Source of the DNA: JBGSYJ01 sp041748075
GTDB taxonomy: Bacteria > Acidobacteriota > Thermoanaerobaculia > Gp7-AA8
Assembly (NCBI GenBank): GCA_041748075.1
Contig: JBGTDX010000066.1
Coordinates: forward strand, 1-37,298
Direction: 5' to 3'
DNA: 37,298 nucleotides
Below the pieces are notes generated by a model. The model did not search any database. It had not been told where the DNA came from and saw nothing but the letters and a program-made list of their open reading frames with translations. Within the stretch, counting starts at the first letter, position 1, and every line of letters begins with the position of its first letter. Position numbers and translations under genes: made by a program. Shown in pieces: positions 17,115 to 25,017 of the stretch.

Positions 17115-17143
17115 ACTCTAAGCCAGCGTGCAATCGCAGTCAA
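17115..17143 (-). promoter_or_regulatory. Sigma-70-type promoter of metH
   Basis: Minus-strand -35 TTGACT (17143-17138), a 17-bp spacer and -10 TAGAGT (17120-17115). Predicted start is near 17108, just before the candidate leader fold. It lies immediately downstream of the lipoprotein gene that ends at 17159. Confidence 0.7.
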
Positions 17144-17158
17144 CCTGCGCGCAGCCGT

Positions 17159-17620
17159 CTACCGGGGGACCCCCAGGCCGCCTCCGAGCTGCTGAATGAC
17201 GATACGTCGAAATCTGCCGGCGAGTGAGTCGAAGTGGACGGTCGCCCGGATCGTGATCGGCTCGACCGACGAGGTTCGCACGCTGAACACCCTCGCGGTG
17301 GCCGCCACGTTCACCGTCCTGGTCTCACCGGGAGGAACTTCCGTATTGAAGAACTCGTCACGCGACGAAATATCGTAGGAGCCGCCCGAAGACGATCCGA
17401 GCTGCGCGCGATCAATCGTGATCGATTCGGATGACTGATTGGTCACGTCGATCTCGAAGTAGATCGGTACTGTCGTCCCGGAACTCATCGGGGGTACACC
17501 GCCGACATGGCGGATGTTGATCAGAGGAGGGATGAGGCCGGCGGAATTCTGGCTGGAGGAACCGCAACCGGCTACGATCAGTGTGCAGATCAGCGTCGCA
17601 AGGGCAATTTGGCGAGGCAT
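17159..17620 (-). CDS. Lipoprotein, paralogue of the 12744-13232 product
   Basis: 153 residues with a lipoprotein signal peptide ending in VAGC (Cys about 18). The mature domain parallels the other lipoprotein along its length (IRHVGGV, FEIDVTNQSSESITIDRA, VPPGETRTVNV, AGRFRRIVIQQLGGG). Shared features are the opening IR-x-(V/I)-GG-V, the D-V-x-N-x-S core and the closing F-x-R-x-x-x-Q-Q. Two consecutive ATGs exist; the second (17620) gives better spacing from GGGGA. The neighbours are metH downstream and the Tat amidase gene upstream, with only 43 bp to the latter. Function is unknown. Confidence 0.9.
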   Translation of the reverse strand: MPRQIALATLICTLIVAGCGSSSQNSAGLIPPLINIRHVGGVPPMSSGTTVPIYFEIDVTNQSSESITIDRAQLGSSSGGSYDISSRDEFFNTEVPPGETRTVNVAATARVFSVRTSSVEPITIRATVHFDSLAGRFRRIVIQQLGGGLGVPR

Positions 17621-17663
17621 CATAGGTCCCCTTTTTCCGGTGACTCTACCACGGGTGAGCCCG

Positions 17664-19331
17664 CTATCCTCGTCCCACGGTGCCCTGGATGAAACGTGGG
17701 GCTTTTCTCGCCATGGTCGCCTGCTCGAAGGCATACGCATACCGGATCAGGTTCGGTTCACTCCACGCGCCCGCGAAGAATGAAAGGCCCACCGGCAGCT
17801 CGTGGACCAAGCCGGCCGGAACGGTGATGTGCGGATAGCCTGAAACGGCAGACGCAGACGAATACCCCCCGGTGAAATGGTCGCCGTTGATCAGATCGGT
17901 GGGCCATGCAGGGCTTCCCGTGGGCGAGATCAAAGCGTCGACTCCGTGTTTCGCGAGCGTCGCATCGATACCTTCTTTCCGTGTAAGACGCAGATTCTTC
18001 GCTAGAGCATCGCGGTAGCTGCGGTCCGTTAGCGGCCCTTTCTCCTCGGCCATCAGAAAGATCTCCTGCCCGAAGAATGGCATCTCGCGATCCTTGTTTT
18101 CCTCGTTGAACCTGATGAGATCGGCGAGCGTTCGATGAGGAATCTTCGAATCGATTCCCGCGAGATACGCGTTGAGATCTGCTTTGAACTCGTACAGCAG
18201 GACCTCGTATTCGGAAGCGTTGAACTGTCCATGCGTCTCGAGGTTCGCTGGATCGATGACCGTCGCTCCGAGCCCTCGAATCACTTCGATCGCATCGTTC
18301 ATCACCTGATCGACGTGCGGATTGAAACCGAAGAACTGCCGCGCCACGCCGATGCGCGCACCCTCGAGGCCGTTCGCATCGAGGAACTTCGTGTAGTCGT
18401 GCTGCCTTCTCGTTCTGCTGGCGAGAGTCAGCGGGTCACGCGCATCGATACCGGTGATCGCGCTGAGGAGAATGGCTGCATCGGAGACCGTTCGCGTCAT
18501 CGTGCCGGCCGTGTCCTGGCTGTGCGCGATCGGGATGATTCCGGAGCGGCTGACGAGGCCCAGAGTCGGCTTCAAGCCCACCAGGCCGTTCGATGTCGAT
18601 GGACAGACGACCGAGCCGTCGGTCTCGGTTCCGATGCCAGCCGCTGCGAGACTCGCAGCCACGGCGGCGCCAGTCCCGGCGCTCGACCCACAGGGATTCC
18701 GGGTGAGCACGTAGGGGTTGTGGGTCTGTCCTCCGCGCGCGCTCCATCCGCTGGTCGAGCGGGTCGAGCGGAAGTTTGCCCACTCGGAGAGGTTCGTCTT
18801 TCCGAGGAGGACAGCGCCCGCTTCGCGCATCCGGCGAACGATGTAGGCGTCCTCTTTCGCGATCGACTCGGCAAGGGCGAGCGATCCGGCACTGGTCCGC
18901 ATCCGGTCCGCCGTGTCGATGTTGTCCTTGATGATGATCGGAATGCCATGAAGCGGCCCGCGCAGAAACCCTTCCTTCCGCTCGCGGTCCCTCTGATCGG
19001 CGATGGCTATCGCGTCCGGATTCAATTCCATCATCGCGTTGAGACCGACCGAACCGCGAGGCGAGTCCACCTCTTCGATGCGTGCGAGGTACATCTCCGC
19101 GATCTGGCGGGCGCCGAGCCGCCCGGAGCTCATCGCCTCCTGCAGCTGGGCGATGCTCGTCTCTTCGAGCTCGAACGAACGGACGGCGGAAGCCGTACCC
19201 GCGCTGATCGGATCCTGAGCGAGAAGTGACGCGCCGCCGATCGCCGCGGCACCTGCACCGGCATAGCGGAGAAAGCTGCGACGGTCGACCAGCCTGTTGT
19301 GCTGCGAGCCCGTTCCACACTTTTCGCACAT
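17664..19331 (-). CDS. Tat-exported amidase-signature enzyme (peptide amidase-like)
   Basis: 555 residues. A twin-arginine signal (DRRSFLRYAGAGAAAIGG, Arg17-Arg18) directs folded export. The amidase-signature core carries the Ser-cisSer-Lys triad: Lys135 (PIIIKDNIDTAD), cis-Ser216 (CGSSAGTGAA) and nucleophile Ser240 (GTETDGSVVCPS). The following stretch NGLVGLKPTLGLVSRSGIIP with HSQDTAGTM is very like the peptide amidase of Stenotrophomonas, which removes C-terminal amides from peptides; a GatA role is unlikely because of export and the absence of gatB and gatC. An unusual MCEKC motif precedes the Tat signal. Start: AGGAGA 9 nt before ATG. Confidence 0.93.
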   Translation of the reverse strand: MCEKCGTGSQHNRLVDRRSFLRYAGAGAAAIGGASLLAQDPISAGTASAVRSFELEETSIAQLQEAMSSGRLGARQIAEMYLARIEEVDSPRGSVGLNAMMELNPDAIAIADQRDRERKEGFLRGPLHGIPIIIKDNIDTADRMRTSAGSLALAESIAKEDAYIVRRMREAGAVLLGKTNLSEWANFRSTRSTSGWSARGGQTHNPYVLTRNPCGSSAGTGAAVAASLAAAGIGTETDGSVVCPSTSNGLVGLKPTLGLVSRSGIIPIAHSQDTAGTMTRTVSDAAILLSAITGIDARDPLTLASRTRRQHDYTKFLDANGLEGARIGVARQFFGFNPHVDQVMNDAIEVIRGLGATVIDPANLETHGQFNASEYEVLLYEFKADLNAYLAGIDSKIPHRTLADLIRFNEENKDREMPFFGQEIFLMAEEKGPLTDRSYRDALAKNLRLTRKEGIDATLAKHGVDALISPTGSPAWPTDLINGDHFTGGYSSASAVSGYPHITVPAGLVHELPVGLSFFAGAWSEPNLIRYAYAFEQATMARKAPRFIQGTVGRG

Positions 19332-19413
19332 CGCTTTCGTCTCCTGTGATCGGTCGAAAGATCCCGATGACGATTCTTTGTCCGTGGCGAGGTCCTGTCA
19401 ATGTTTCACGCCA

Positions 19414-19707
19414 TAGAATCGGCGTTTCACATGAGGAGAGTTCATGCGCACAACTTGCTTTTCGCAGCAGCCCTCGTGGTTTCAATCGCCCCGCTCGTGG
19501 CTCAGGCTCGCGTGGCTCGAGGGGCGGTGGGAAGGTGAAGCGCCCGAGGGTTCGATATGGATCTCACGCCGATTCCGTCGGATTCCGGGGCTTCTTCTCC
19601 GGAAGGGCGCAGTGTTCCACGCCGCGCGTCCACGAAGGGGGGTCGCTCGCAGGGAACGAGTCTTCCAGCGTCTCATCGATCTCCTCTTCGGTGATCTGGC
19701 ACGTTGA
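19414..19707 (+). pseudogene. Fossil of a secreted-protein gene (signal peptide then frameshift)
   Basis: An ATG at 19431 opens a 35-codon frame that ends at 19538. It encodes a textbook signal peptide: a basic N-region MRRVHAHN, a hydrophobic core LLFAAALVVSIAPL and a cleavage site VAQA. A TAGAAT box lies 11 nt upstream of the ATG. The frame ends shortly after cleavage, but the +1 frame continues with AWLEGRWEGEAPEGSIW, which resembles the start of small secreted or cytosolic domains of the DUF1579/DUF6265 sort. The simplest reading is a gene broken by a frameshift and then decayed, since the distal part overlaps a real minus-strand gene. It could instead be a very short secreted peptide. 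Confidence 0.4.
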
Positions 19708-19749
19708 CGCTGAATCCGGTTTCCGATCTTCGCTCTCGTCGTTCGCCAT
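19564..19749 (-). CDS. Small acidic protein with SFPASDPPSW motif
   Basis: 61 residues, strongly acidic, predicted disordered, no signal peptide. The central EEEIDETLEDSFPASDPPSW matches a short motif I recognise from many small bacterial proteins of unknown function, usually D-E-x-L-(D/E)-x-(S/T)-FPASDPP. The ribosome site GGAGG, about 6 nt before ATG, is excellent, which supports a real gene in spite of its size. It lies 102 bp downstream of pntB on the same strand and might be cotranscribed with the transhydrogenase. Confidence 0.8.
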   Translation of the reverse strand: MANDESEDRKPDSASTCQITEEEIDETLEDSFPASDPPSWTRGVEHCALPEKKPRNPTESA

Positions 19750-19850
19750 GAGGATCCTCCTCTCCCGAACGGCTGCATGGAATGTACCGGGCGGCAGATC
19801 CTGCGCTCATGTTCACCGGAACGCCACATTTATGAAAGCCCCGAGGCGGA

Positions 19851-21284
19851 TCATGCAGCTGCAGCGGTCTTCAGCTCGGTCACGATCTCCTGAAGCGCCT
19901 TCTTCGCGTCCAGAAAGACCATCATCGTTTTCGGGTGCTCGAAAAGCTCGTTCCGGACGCCGGCAAATCCAGCACCGAGCGAACGCTTGATCACGATGAT
20001 GCTTCGGGCGTTGTGAACCTGAATGATCGGCATTCCGTACACCGGACTCGACGGGTCTTTCTCGGCTGCAGGATTCACGACATCGTTCGCGCCTACGACA
20101 ATGGCTACGTCCACATTGCGAAGCTCCGCGTTGGCTGCTTCCAGTTCAAGAAGCTTTTCATACGGAACATCGGCCTCTGCGAGCAGCACATTCATGTGAC
20201 CCGGCATCCGCCCCGCCACCGGGTGAATGGCGTAGACGACTTTCGCGCCCCGCTTCTCGAGAAGGTCGGCAATTTCGCGGACGACGTGCTGTGCCTGAGC
20301 CACGGCAAGACCGTAACCCGGCACGATCATCACCCGCTCGGCCGATTCCAGAAGCATGGCCGCTTCCTCCGCTCCGCCCGAACGAACTGTCCCATATCCT
20401 TCGGCCGAGCCTGCCGCGGCCTCGGCGCTCGCACCGAACCCTCCGAATACGACGTTCTGCAACGAGCGATTCATGGCCACGCACATGATCTTCGTCAGGA
20501 TGAGCCCCGAAGCCCCGACCAGCGCGCCGGCGATGATGAGCATCGCATTGCCGATTACGAAACCGGTGGCGACAGCGGCGAGTCCCGAATACGAGTTCAG
20601 CAGAGAGATCACGACCGGCATATCGGCCCCGCCGATCGGAATCACGAGAAGGACGCCGAGCGCCAGCGCCGCGGCGAGCGTGGCCCAGCAGAGCAGCACG
20701 ATCATGCCCGGGGCGTCGACTGCGAAGCTGAACGCGGCTCCGAGCCCCAGCGCTATCAGGAAGAGCGACGCATTCATCAGATGCCGCCCCGGGAGCAGAA
20801 TCGGATTTCCACGCATCAGTTCGTGAAGCTTCAGGTACGCCACTACACTGCCGCCGAATGTTACTCCTCCGATCAGAACAGACAGGATCAGCGTTACGCC
20901 GGACGCAGCGCCCAGATGTGCGGCGACGGTCGATCGAACCCCCGGTTCGATGAGCGTCACATAGAGCGTCGAGATTCCGACGAGCGCGGAAGCGCCGCCG
21001 CCAAAGCCGTTGAGCAGCGCCACCATTTCCGGCATCTCGGTCATCTTCACGCGCAAAGCCGCGAAAACTCCGATCATCGATCCAACGATCAGGCCGATGA
21101 GGATCCAGCGATAGTCGGTGAACCCGATCTCGATGACGGTACCGATCACCGCAATCAGCATCGCGAGCGCCGCAATGGCATTTCCCCTTCGGGCGGTTCG
21201 GACGCGCGTAAGGTTCTTCAGGCCATAGATGAAGAGAACCGAGGAGACCAGGTAGAGAAACTGCACGAAGCCCGCGTCGCTCAC
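19851..21284 (-). CDS. pntB: NAD(P) transhydrogenase subunit beta
   Basis: Membrane and NADP(H)-binding subunit of proton-translocating transhydrogenase, which reduces NADP+ with NADH at the expense of the proton gradient. 477 residues: about eight or nine transmembrane helices in the first 280 residues (domain II), then the soluble NADP domain III with VMIVPGYGLAVAQAQHVV, IHPVAGRMPGHMNVLLAEADVPY, VIVGANDVVNPAA and KRSLGAGFAGVRNELF. The start is GTG at 21284, overlapping the pntA2 stop as GTGA, so translation is coupled. An earlier in-frame ATG inside pntA2 would add 29 residues unlike the family. Confidence 0.97.
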   Translation of the reverse strand: MSDAGFVQFLYLVSSVLFIYGLKNLTRVRTARRGNAIAALAMLIAVIGTVIEIGFTDYRWILIGLIVGSMIGVFAALRVKMTEMPEMVALLNGFGGGASALVGISTLYVTLIEPGVRSTVAAHLGAASGVTLILSVLIGGVTFGGSVVAYLKLHELMRGNPILLPGRHLMNASLFLIALGLGAAFSFAVDAPGMIVLLCWATLAAALALGVLLVIPIGGADMPVVISLLNSYSGLAAVATGFVIGNAMLIIAGALVGASGLILTKIMCVAMNRSLQNVVFGGFGASAEAAAGSAEGYGTVRSGGAEEAAMLLESAERVMIVPGYGLAVAQAQHVVREIADLLEKRGAKVVYAIHPVAGRMPGHMNVLLAEADVPYEKLLELEAANAELRNVDVAIVVGANDVVNPAAEKDPSSPVYGMPIIQVHNARSIIVIKRSLGAGFAGVRNELFEHPKTMMVFLDAKKALQEIVTELKTAAAA

Positions 21285-21562
21285 TTCTTCCGCCCGAACA
21301 TCTTCAGCATCCGGTCGGTAACCAGAAAGCCTCCGACGACATTGATCGTCGCAAAGATGATTGCGACACATCCGAGAATATTGCTCACCGTCACGGAACC
21401 GCCGTGCGCGGCGAGAAGAGCGCCAACGATCGTGATTCCGGAGATTGCATTTGCTCCCGACATGAGCGGCGTATGAATCGTGGGCGGAACCTTGTTGATG
21501 ATCTCCAGGCCGACGAACCCAGCCAGCACGAGAAGGTACAGCCCGATCAGGAGCGTGCCCAT
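21281..21562 (-). CDS. pntA2: NAD(P) transhydrogenase alpha subunit, membrane part
   Basis: 93 residues with three hydrophobic segments (LLIGLYLLVLAGFVGLEII; ISGITIVGALLAAHG; ILGCVAIIFATINVVGGFLV). It corresponds to the C-terminal membrane domain of E. coli PntA, encoded here as a separate gene as in Rhodospirillum rubrum and many others. Start: AAGGAGAG 6 nt before ATG. It overlaps the end of pntA1 by 16 bp and the start of pntB by 4 bp, a tight three-gene operon. Confidence 0.95.
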   Translation of the reverse strand: MGTLLIGLYLLVLAGFVGLEIINKVPPTIHTPLMSGANAISGITIVGALLAAHGGSVTVSNILGCVAIIFATINVVGGFLVTDRMLKMFGRKK

Positions 21563-22695
21563 GCCGGCTCTCCTTTCAACAGCTCTGCAGTCGGTTCATG
21601 GAGAACGTTTCCCTCGTGCGTGAGCAGGGCGCCGCGCGTGATCTCGTCTTCGAGGTCCAGCGTCTCCCGTGACCCTTCCCGAACGTGAAGAAACAGCGCG
21701 GCAACGTTTCGCGCGTACAGAACGCTCGCGTCCTCCGCCATCGTTGATGGAAGGTTCGAATGCCCGATGATGGTCACCCCGTGGCGTACGACTTCCCGAT
21801 CAATCTCGGAGAGTGAACAGTTGCCACCGGCCTCGACGGCGAGGTCTACGATGATGCCGCCGGTGCGCATTTCCCTCACCATGTCATCATTCACCAGGAT
21901 CGGGGCTTTCTTTCCAGGCACCAGCGCCGTCGTGATCACGACATCGGCGCCCACTACGTGTCGCGCCACGAGCTCACGCTGCCGGCGGAGAAAGTCTTCG
22001 CTGACTTCCCGCGCGTAGCCCCCCTCGCCTTCGGCGCTCTCCTGCATCGGCAACTCGATGAAGCGTCCTCCGAGCGACTCGACCTGCTCCTTCACCGCAG
22101 CACGGACATCCGAGACCTCCACTACGGCGCCGAGGCGCTTTGCCGTTGCGATGGCCTGCAGACCTGCCACGCCCGCACCCATCACGACGACTTTCGCTGG
22201 CGAGATCGTCCCGGCGGCTGTCATCAGCAGCGGGAAATACTTGCCGAGCCTCGATGCCGCGAGAATGACGGCCTTATAGCCCGCGATACTCGCCTGGGAA
22301 GACAGGGCATCCATAGACTGAGCCTTCGTGATTCGTGGAATCAGTTCCACTGCGAGGGAACTGACATGAGCCCTGGCGAGCGCGTCGACGACCTCCAGAT
22401 TGCGATGGGGGGCGAGAAACCCGATCAGCAGCGAGCCGCGAGCCATCTTCTCGGCCTCGGTCACCGTGGGCGCCGCAACCTTCAGCACGACGTCAGCCGC
22501 GCTCCAGCGGTCTGCTTCGACCAGCGATGCCCCCGCCGCTGCGTAAGCCTCATCGTCGATGCTGGCAGAGACTCCCGCACCCTTCTCCACTTCGACGCTG
22601 TATCCGCCTTTGAGGAGCCGGCGCACCGTGTCGGGTGTCGCTGCGACGCGGGCTTCGCCGGGCTGCGTCTCTCGTGGAATGAATACGTTCGGCAT
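21547..22695 (-). CDS. pntA1: NAD(P) transhydrogenase alpha subunit, NAD-binding part
   Basis: 382-residue soluble domain I that binds NAD(H). It has the N-terminal PNVFIPRETQPGEARVAATP segment, the RQD-loop region, and the Rossmann fold VVVMGAGVAGLQAIATAKRLGA (about 165-187) followed by VVEVSDVRAAVKEQVESLGG. The family relative is alanine dehydrogenase; the fit to PntAa is clear from SEDFLRRQRELVARHV and from the adjacent pntA2 and pntB. ATG at 22695 is chosen over an adjoining TTG. No Shine-Dalgarno precedes it; TACAAT lies 9 nt upstream, consistent with a leaderless start for the operon. Confidence 0.96.
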   Translation of the reverse strand: MPNVFIPRETQPGEARVAATPDTVRRLLKGGYSVEVEKGAGVSASIDDEAYAAAGASLVEADRWSAADVVLKVAAPTVTEAEKMARGSLLIGFLAPHRNLEVVDALARAHVSSLAVELIPRITKAQSMDALSSQASIAGYKAVILAASRLGKYFPLLMTAAGTISPAKVVVMGAGVAGLQAIATAKRLGAVVEVSDVRAAVKEQVESLGGRFIELPMQESAEGEGGYAREVSEDFLRRQRELVARHVVGADVVITTALVPGKKAPILVNDDMVREMRTGGIIVDLAVEAGGNCSLSEIDREVVRHGVTIIGHSNLPSTMAEDASVLYARNVAALFLHVREGSRETLDLEDEITRGALLTHEGNVLHEPTAELLKGEPAWARS

Positions 22696-22704
22696 CAATT
22701 TCCA

Positions 22705-22710
22705 ATTGTA
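22705..22710 (-). promoter_or_regulatory. Candidate -10 box of the pnt operon (leaderless start)
   Basis: TACAAT (5 of 6 to TATAAT) on the minus strand, 9 nt before the pntA1 ATG. No -35 match at 16-18 bp. Absence of a ribosome site supports transcription starting at or next to the ATG. Confidence 0.45.
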
Positions 22711-22833
22711 TCGGATCGCCGTACAGCGCGGGCAGGTTCAATGTAACAGCCAAGTGTGACCGCGCGCACAGCGAACCAGGTTCTTGCCGGATCGCGGACC
22801 GATCGTCCGGTCACAGGAAAATGAACGATTCCA

Positions 22834-22849
22834 TCATCCTTCAGGATGA
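22834..22849. repeat. Short TCATCCT/AGGATGA palindrome
   Basis: A 7-bp perfect inverted pair around TC. It shares its core with the TGTCATCCTGAGC repeat family and lies in the 180-bp gap between pntA1 and the end of the esterase gene. Nothing else is evident in that gap apart from the pntA1 promoter box. Confidence 0.5.
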
Positions 22850-22876
22850 AAAGTCCTCTCGAGCGCCGTTGCGATC

Positions 22877-23842
22877 TCAACGCCGCGCAGGCCGCGTTCG
22901 ACGAACCGTCCGGTTTTTCAGGTGCCTGTCGAGAAACGAATCAACCTCGCGCTGAAACACCGGCAACAGAAAGTAAGGATCGGCATGCTTGAGACCAGGG
23001 GCCAGGATCAGTTTCGACTCCACGCCCTGCTCCTCGAGCGCATCGTGAAGAATCTGGCTTTGCTGCCACGGCACCAGGCAGTCGGCCAGTCCATGCAGAA
23101 TCAGGAAGGGAGCGTCATCGGGTGTCACGTATCGTATGGGGTTTGCAGCGGCCGCCTTTTCGGGACACTCCTGGATCGGACATCCGATCAAAACGGATGG
23201 AGGTGCTGCGGGATCGTTCGCATCTCCCGGAATGCAGGAAGGCGCCTGTTCGGCGATCTTCAGGAAATCGGTCGGTCCGAAATAGTCGACCACGGCCTGC
23301 ACGCGACTCGAGAATCCGAGATTCCCATGGCCCGTCCCGTCCAGCTCAACGATTTCTCCTGTGGTACCAAGGAGTGCGGCAAGGTGCCCACCGGCGGAGT
23401 ACCCCATCGCACCGATCGCACCCGGATTCAGATTGAAGCGCGCTGCATTCGCGCGCAGCCACCGCACTGCCGCCTTCACATCCTCGATCTGGGCCGGAAA
23501 GGTCGAGCCTGGGGCCAGCCGGTAGTCGATGTTGGCCACTGCGTACCCACGCGAAACCTGTAAAAATGCGAGCCCGTCGTTGCGCGTTCCCTTCGTCCAC
23601 GAGCCGCCGTGAATCGATACGATGACGGGAAACGGCCCAGGGCCGTCCGGCAGGAGAAGGTCGAGCTCGAGCGATTGGCCCCCCACATTGGCGTACTCCA
23701 GGTCGAACAGAGAATCCCCTGCGTAGCCCATGGAACTGGCAACCTGCAGGGCAATTCGAAGATCGGGCAGGGAGACTGCCGCCGCGGGTAGCGAGGTCAG
23801 CAGGCAGAAAACGACCGAAAAAAAGGCGGGGCGAAGTCTCAT
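22877..23842 (-). CDS. Secreted alpha/beta-hydrolase (esterase/lipase type)
   Basis: 321 residues with a signal peptide (1-22, LLTSLPAAA). The hydrolase core has the oxyanion motif HGGSW (79-83), nucleophile Ser149 in GYSAGG, Asp254 (GLADCLVPW) and His286 (GLKHADPY), a complete triad of the BD-FAE or hormone-sensitive-lipase type. A Cys-containing insert (about 203-226, with CIPGD and CPIQEC) may hold disulphides, fitting export. The substrate is unknown; acyl or feruloyl esters are likely. ATG at 23842 gives the most typical signal peptide; ATG at 23875 would add 11 residues. Neither has a clear ribosome site. Divergent from the TPR protein gene. Confidence 0.9.
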   Translation of the reverse strand: MRLRPAFFSVVFCLLTSLPAAAVSLPDLRIALQVASSMGYAGDSLFDLEYANVGGQSLELDLLLPDGPGPFPVIVSIHGGSWTKGTRNDGLAFLQVSRGYAVANIDYRLAPGSTFPAQIEDVKAAVRWLRANAARFNLNPGAIGAMGYSAGGHLAALLGTTGEIVELDGTGHGNLGFSSRVQAVVDYFGPTDFLKIAEQAPSCIPGDANDPAAPPSVLIGCPIQECPEKAAAANPIRYVTPDDAPFLILHGLADCLVPWQQSQILHDALEEQGVESKLILAPGLKHADPYFLLPVFQREVDSFLDRHLKNRTVRRTRPARR

Positions 23843-23904
23843 CGGGTGGAGAAACAGTCCTGTGACAGAATCCATTCTTAGTTATTCGGGGAGGCATTCC
23901 CGGA

Positions 23905-23910
23905 TAAAAT
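23905..23910 (+). promoter_or_regulatory. Candidate -10 box (leaderless start of TPR protein)
   Basis: TAAAAT lies 7 nt before the GTG at 23918. Only a weak -35-like TTATTC is found, 17 bp further up. No ribosome site. Confidence 0.45.
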
Positions 23911-23917
23911 CTTCACT

Positions 23918-24757
23918 GTGCGAAACGGAATCCTGATCCTCGCCTCCCTTGCGGCCTTCGGCATCGTCTCCGCTGAGGCACAGGACCAGCCAGAGCGCAC
24001 GGGAACCGCGGGGCTTTGTGCGATCCATCGCATCTACGTCGATCCGGGCCGCCCGGCAAGCGCCACGCGAACGCTGAACCGCGAGCTTCGCCGGTATGGA
24101 CCATTCGAGATCCTGGACCGTCCCGCAGAAGGGGTCCCGGAGTTGAAACTGACGACCGTATTCGAGAGCCATGCGTCCCGGGCCAGAGGTCTCGTGAACG
24201 TCGAACTGAAGCAGGGTGGAACCCTCCTGTTCGAGCACAGGACTGCACTGTTTCCCGACCTCCGGGATGCTGCCAGAGAAGTCTCGGGCTCCCTGATTGC
24301 CGCCTTCAACGAGGAGTGCACGACGATGCCGGCGAGCGACATTTCAGCCCAGTCTGGCACGGACACCGAAGCGCAACCTCTGATCGTGAACCTGACCGAG
24401 GAGGCCAGGGCTCTGCTGGACGAGGCCGTGCGATTTCATGAGAACGGTCAGCTCGAAGAGGCCGTCGCTGTCTGGCGCAGGTACCTGAGGCTCATGCCGA
24501 ATGACTCATTCGGCTTCGCGAACCTTGCGATCACCCAGCTGCAACTCGAGGATTACCGGGGTGCGGTCCGCTCGCTCGAGCACTCGGTCAAGTTGAACAG
24601 CCAGAACGATATCGCGCTCTACAACCTCGCGTTCGCCTACTACAGGTCAGGCAGGACACAGAGGGCGCTGCGTGCCATCGAGGCGACGCTGCAGGTCAAT
24701 CCGTGGCACGACAAGGCGCTGAGTCTCCTCGCGCGGATCCGCGCAGAACGGCGGTAG
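23918..24757 (+). CDS. Secreted TPR-repeat protein
   Basis: 279 residues beginning with GTG. Signal peptide 1-22 (ILILASLAAFGIVSAEA). Then comes an alpha/beta region (about 28-130) with a single Cys pair (Cys34 and Cys135), unlike any family I can name. From about 160 to the end there are three TPRs (ALLDEAVRFHENGQLEEAVA; NLAITQLQLEDYRGAVRSL; ALYNLAFAYYRSGRTQRALR). It is probably a periplasmic scaffold. It is convergent with the small gene at 24768, with only 10 bp between stops. Confidence 0.85.
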   Translation: MRNGILILASLAAFGIVSAEAQDQPERTGTAGLCAIHRIYVDPGRPASATRTLNRELRRYGPFEILDRPAEGVPELKLTTVFESHASRARGLVNVELKQGGTLLFEHRTALFPDLRDAAREVSGSLIAAFNEECTTMPASDISAQSGTDTEAQPLIVNLTEEARALLDEAVRFHENGQLEEAVAVWRRYLRLMPNDSFGFANLAITQLQLEDYRGAVRSLEHSVKLNSQNDIALYNLAFAYYRSGRTQRALRAIEATLQVNPWHDKALSLLARIRAERR

Positions 24758-24767
24758 CAGGACCGCC

Positions 24768-24968
24768 TCAAACCTCGAAGCAGACAGCGGTGTCGCGCAC
24801 GTAGCGATACCAGGCGGCGGCGCCGTCGAGCTCGATGAAAGTCGTCTCCGCAATCTGGCAGCTCGAGTAGAACTCGAATCGGGTTTCATCCTCGAAGATG
24901 AAAGGAACTTCTGTCCGGCCGTCCACCGTCGGCACTTCCACGACGACTCCTGCGATCCCTGAAACCAT
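24768..24968 (-). CDS. Hypothetical protein, 66 aa
   Basis: Not recognised. A very strong ribosome site (GGAGGAGG) lies 5 nt before the ATG, so the gene is probably real. The product is acidic and rich in beta-forming residues (VVVEVPTVDG; EVPFIFEDETRFEFYSS), with two cysteines. There is no signal or membrane segment. It may be the last gene of a group with alkA and the broken ogt upstream on the same strand, about 100 bp away. Confidence 0.75.
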   Translation of the reverse strand: MVSGIAGVVVEVPTVDGRTEVPFIFEDETRFEFYSSCQIAETTFIELDGAAAWYRYVRDTAVCFEV

Positions 24969-25017
24969 TGCCGCCTCCTCCAGGTTGTTCAGATGAGGCG
25001 AGCTTACGAATCGGTCG

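Noticed and set aside
17664..19331. GatA subunit of the tRNA amidotransferase
   Set aside because: The Tat signal, the SSAGTG and TETDGS variants and the absence of gatB and gatC point to an exported peptide amidase-like enzyme.
19226..19990. 254-codon plus-strand open frame over 19564-19749
   Set aside because: It crosses the amidase start, the fossil and a minus-strand gene with a strong ribosome site, and has Arg/Ser-rich shadow composition.
19935..21476. 513-codon plus-strand open frame opposite pntB
   Set aside because: Rich in Arg, His and Asp as expected of an antisense shadow; pntB is unmistakable on the other strand.
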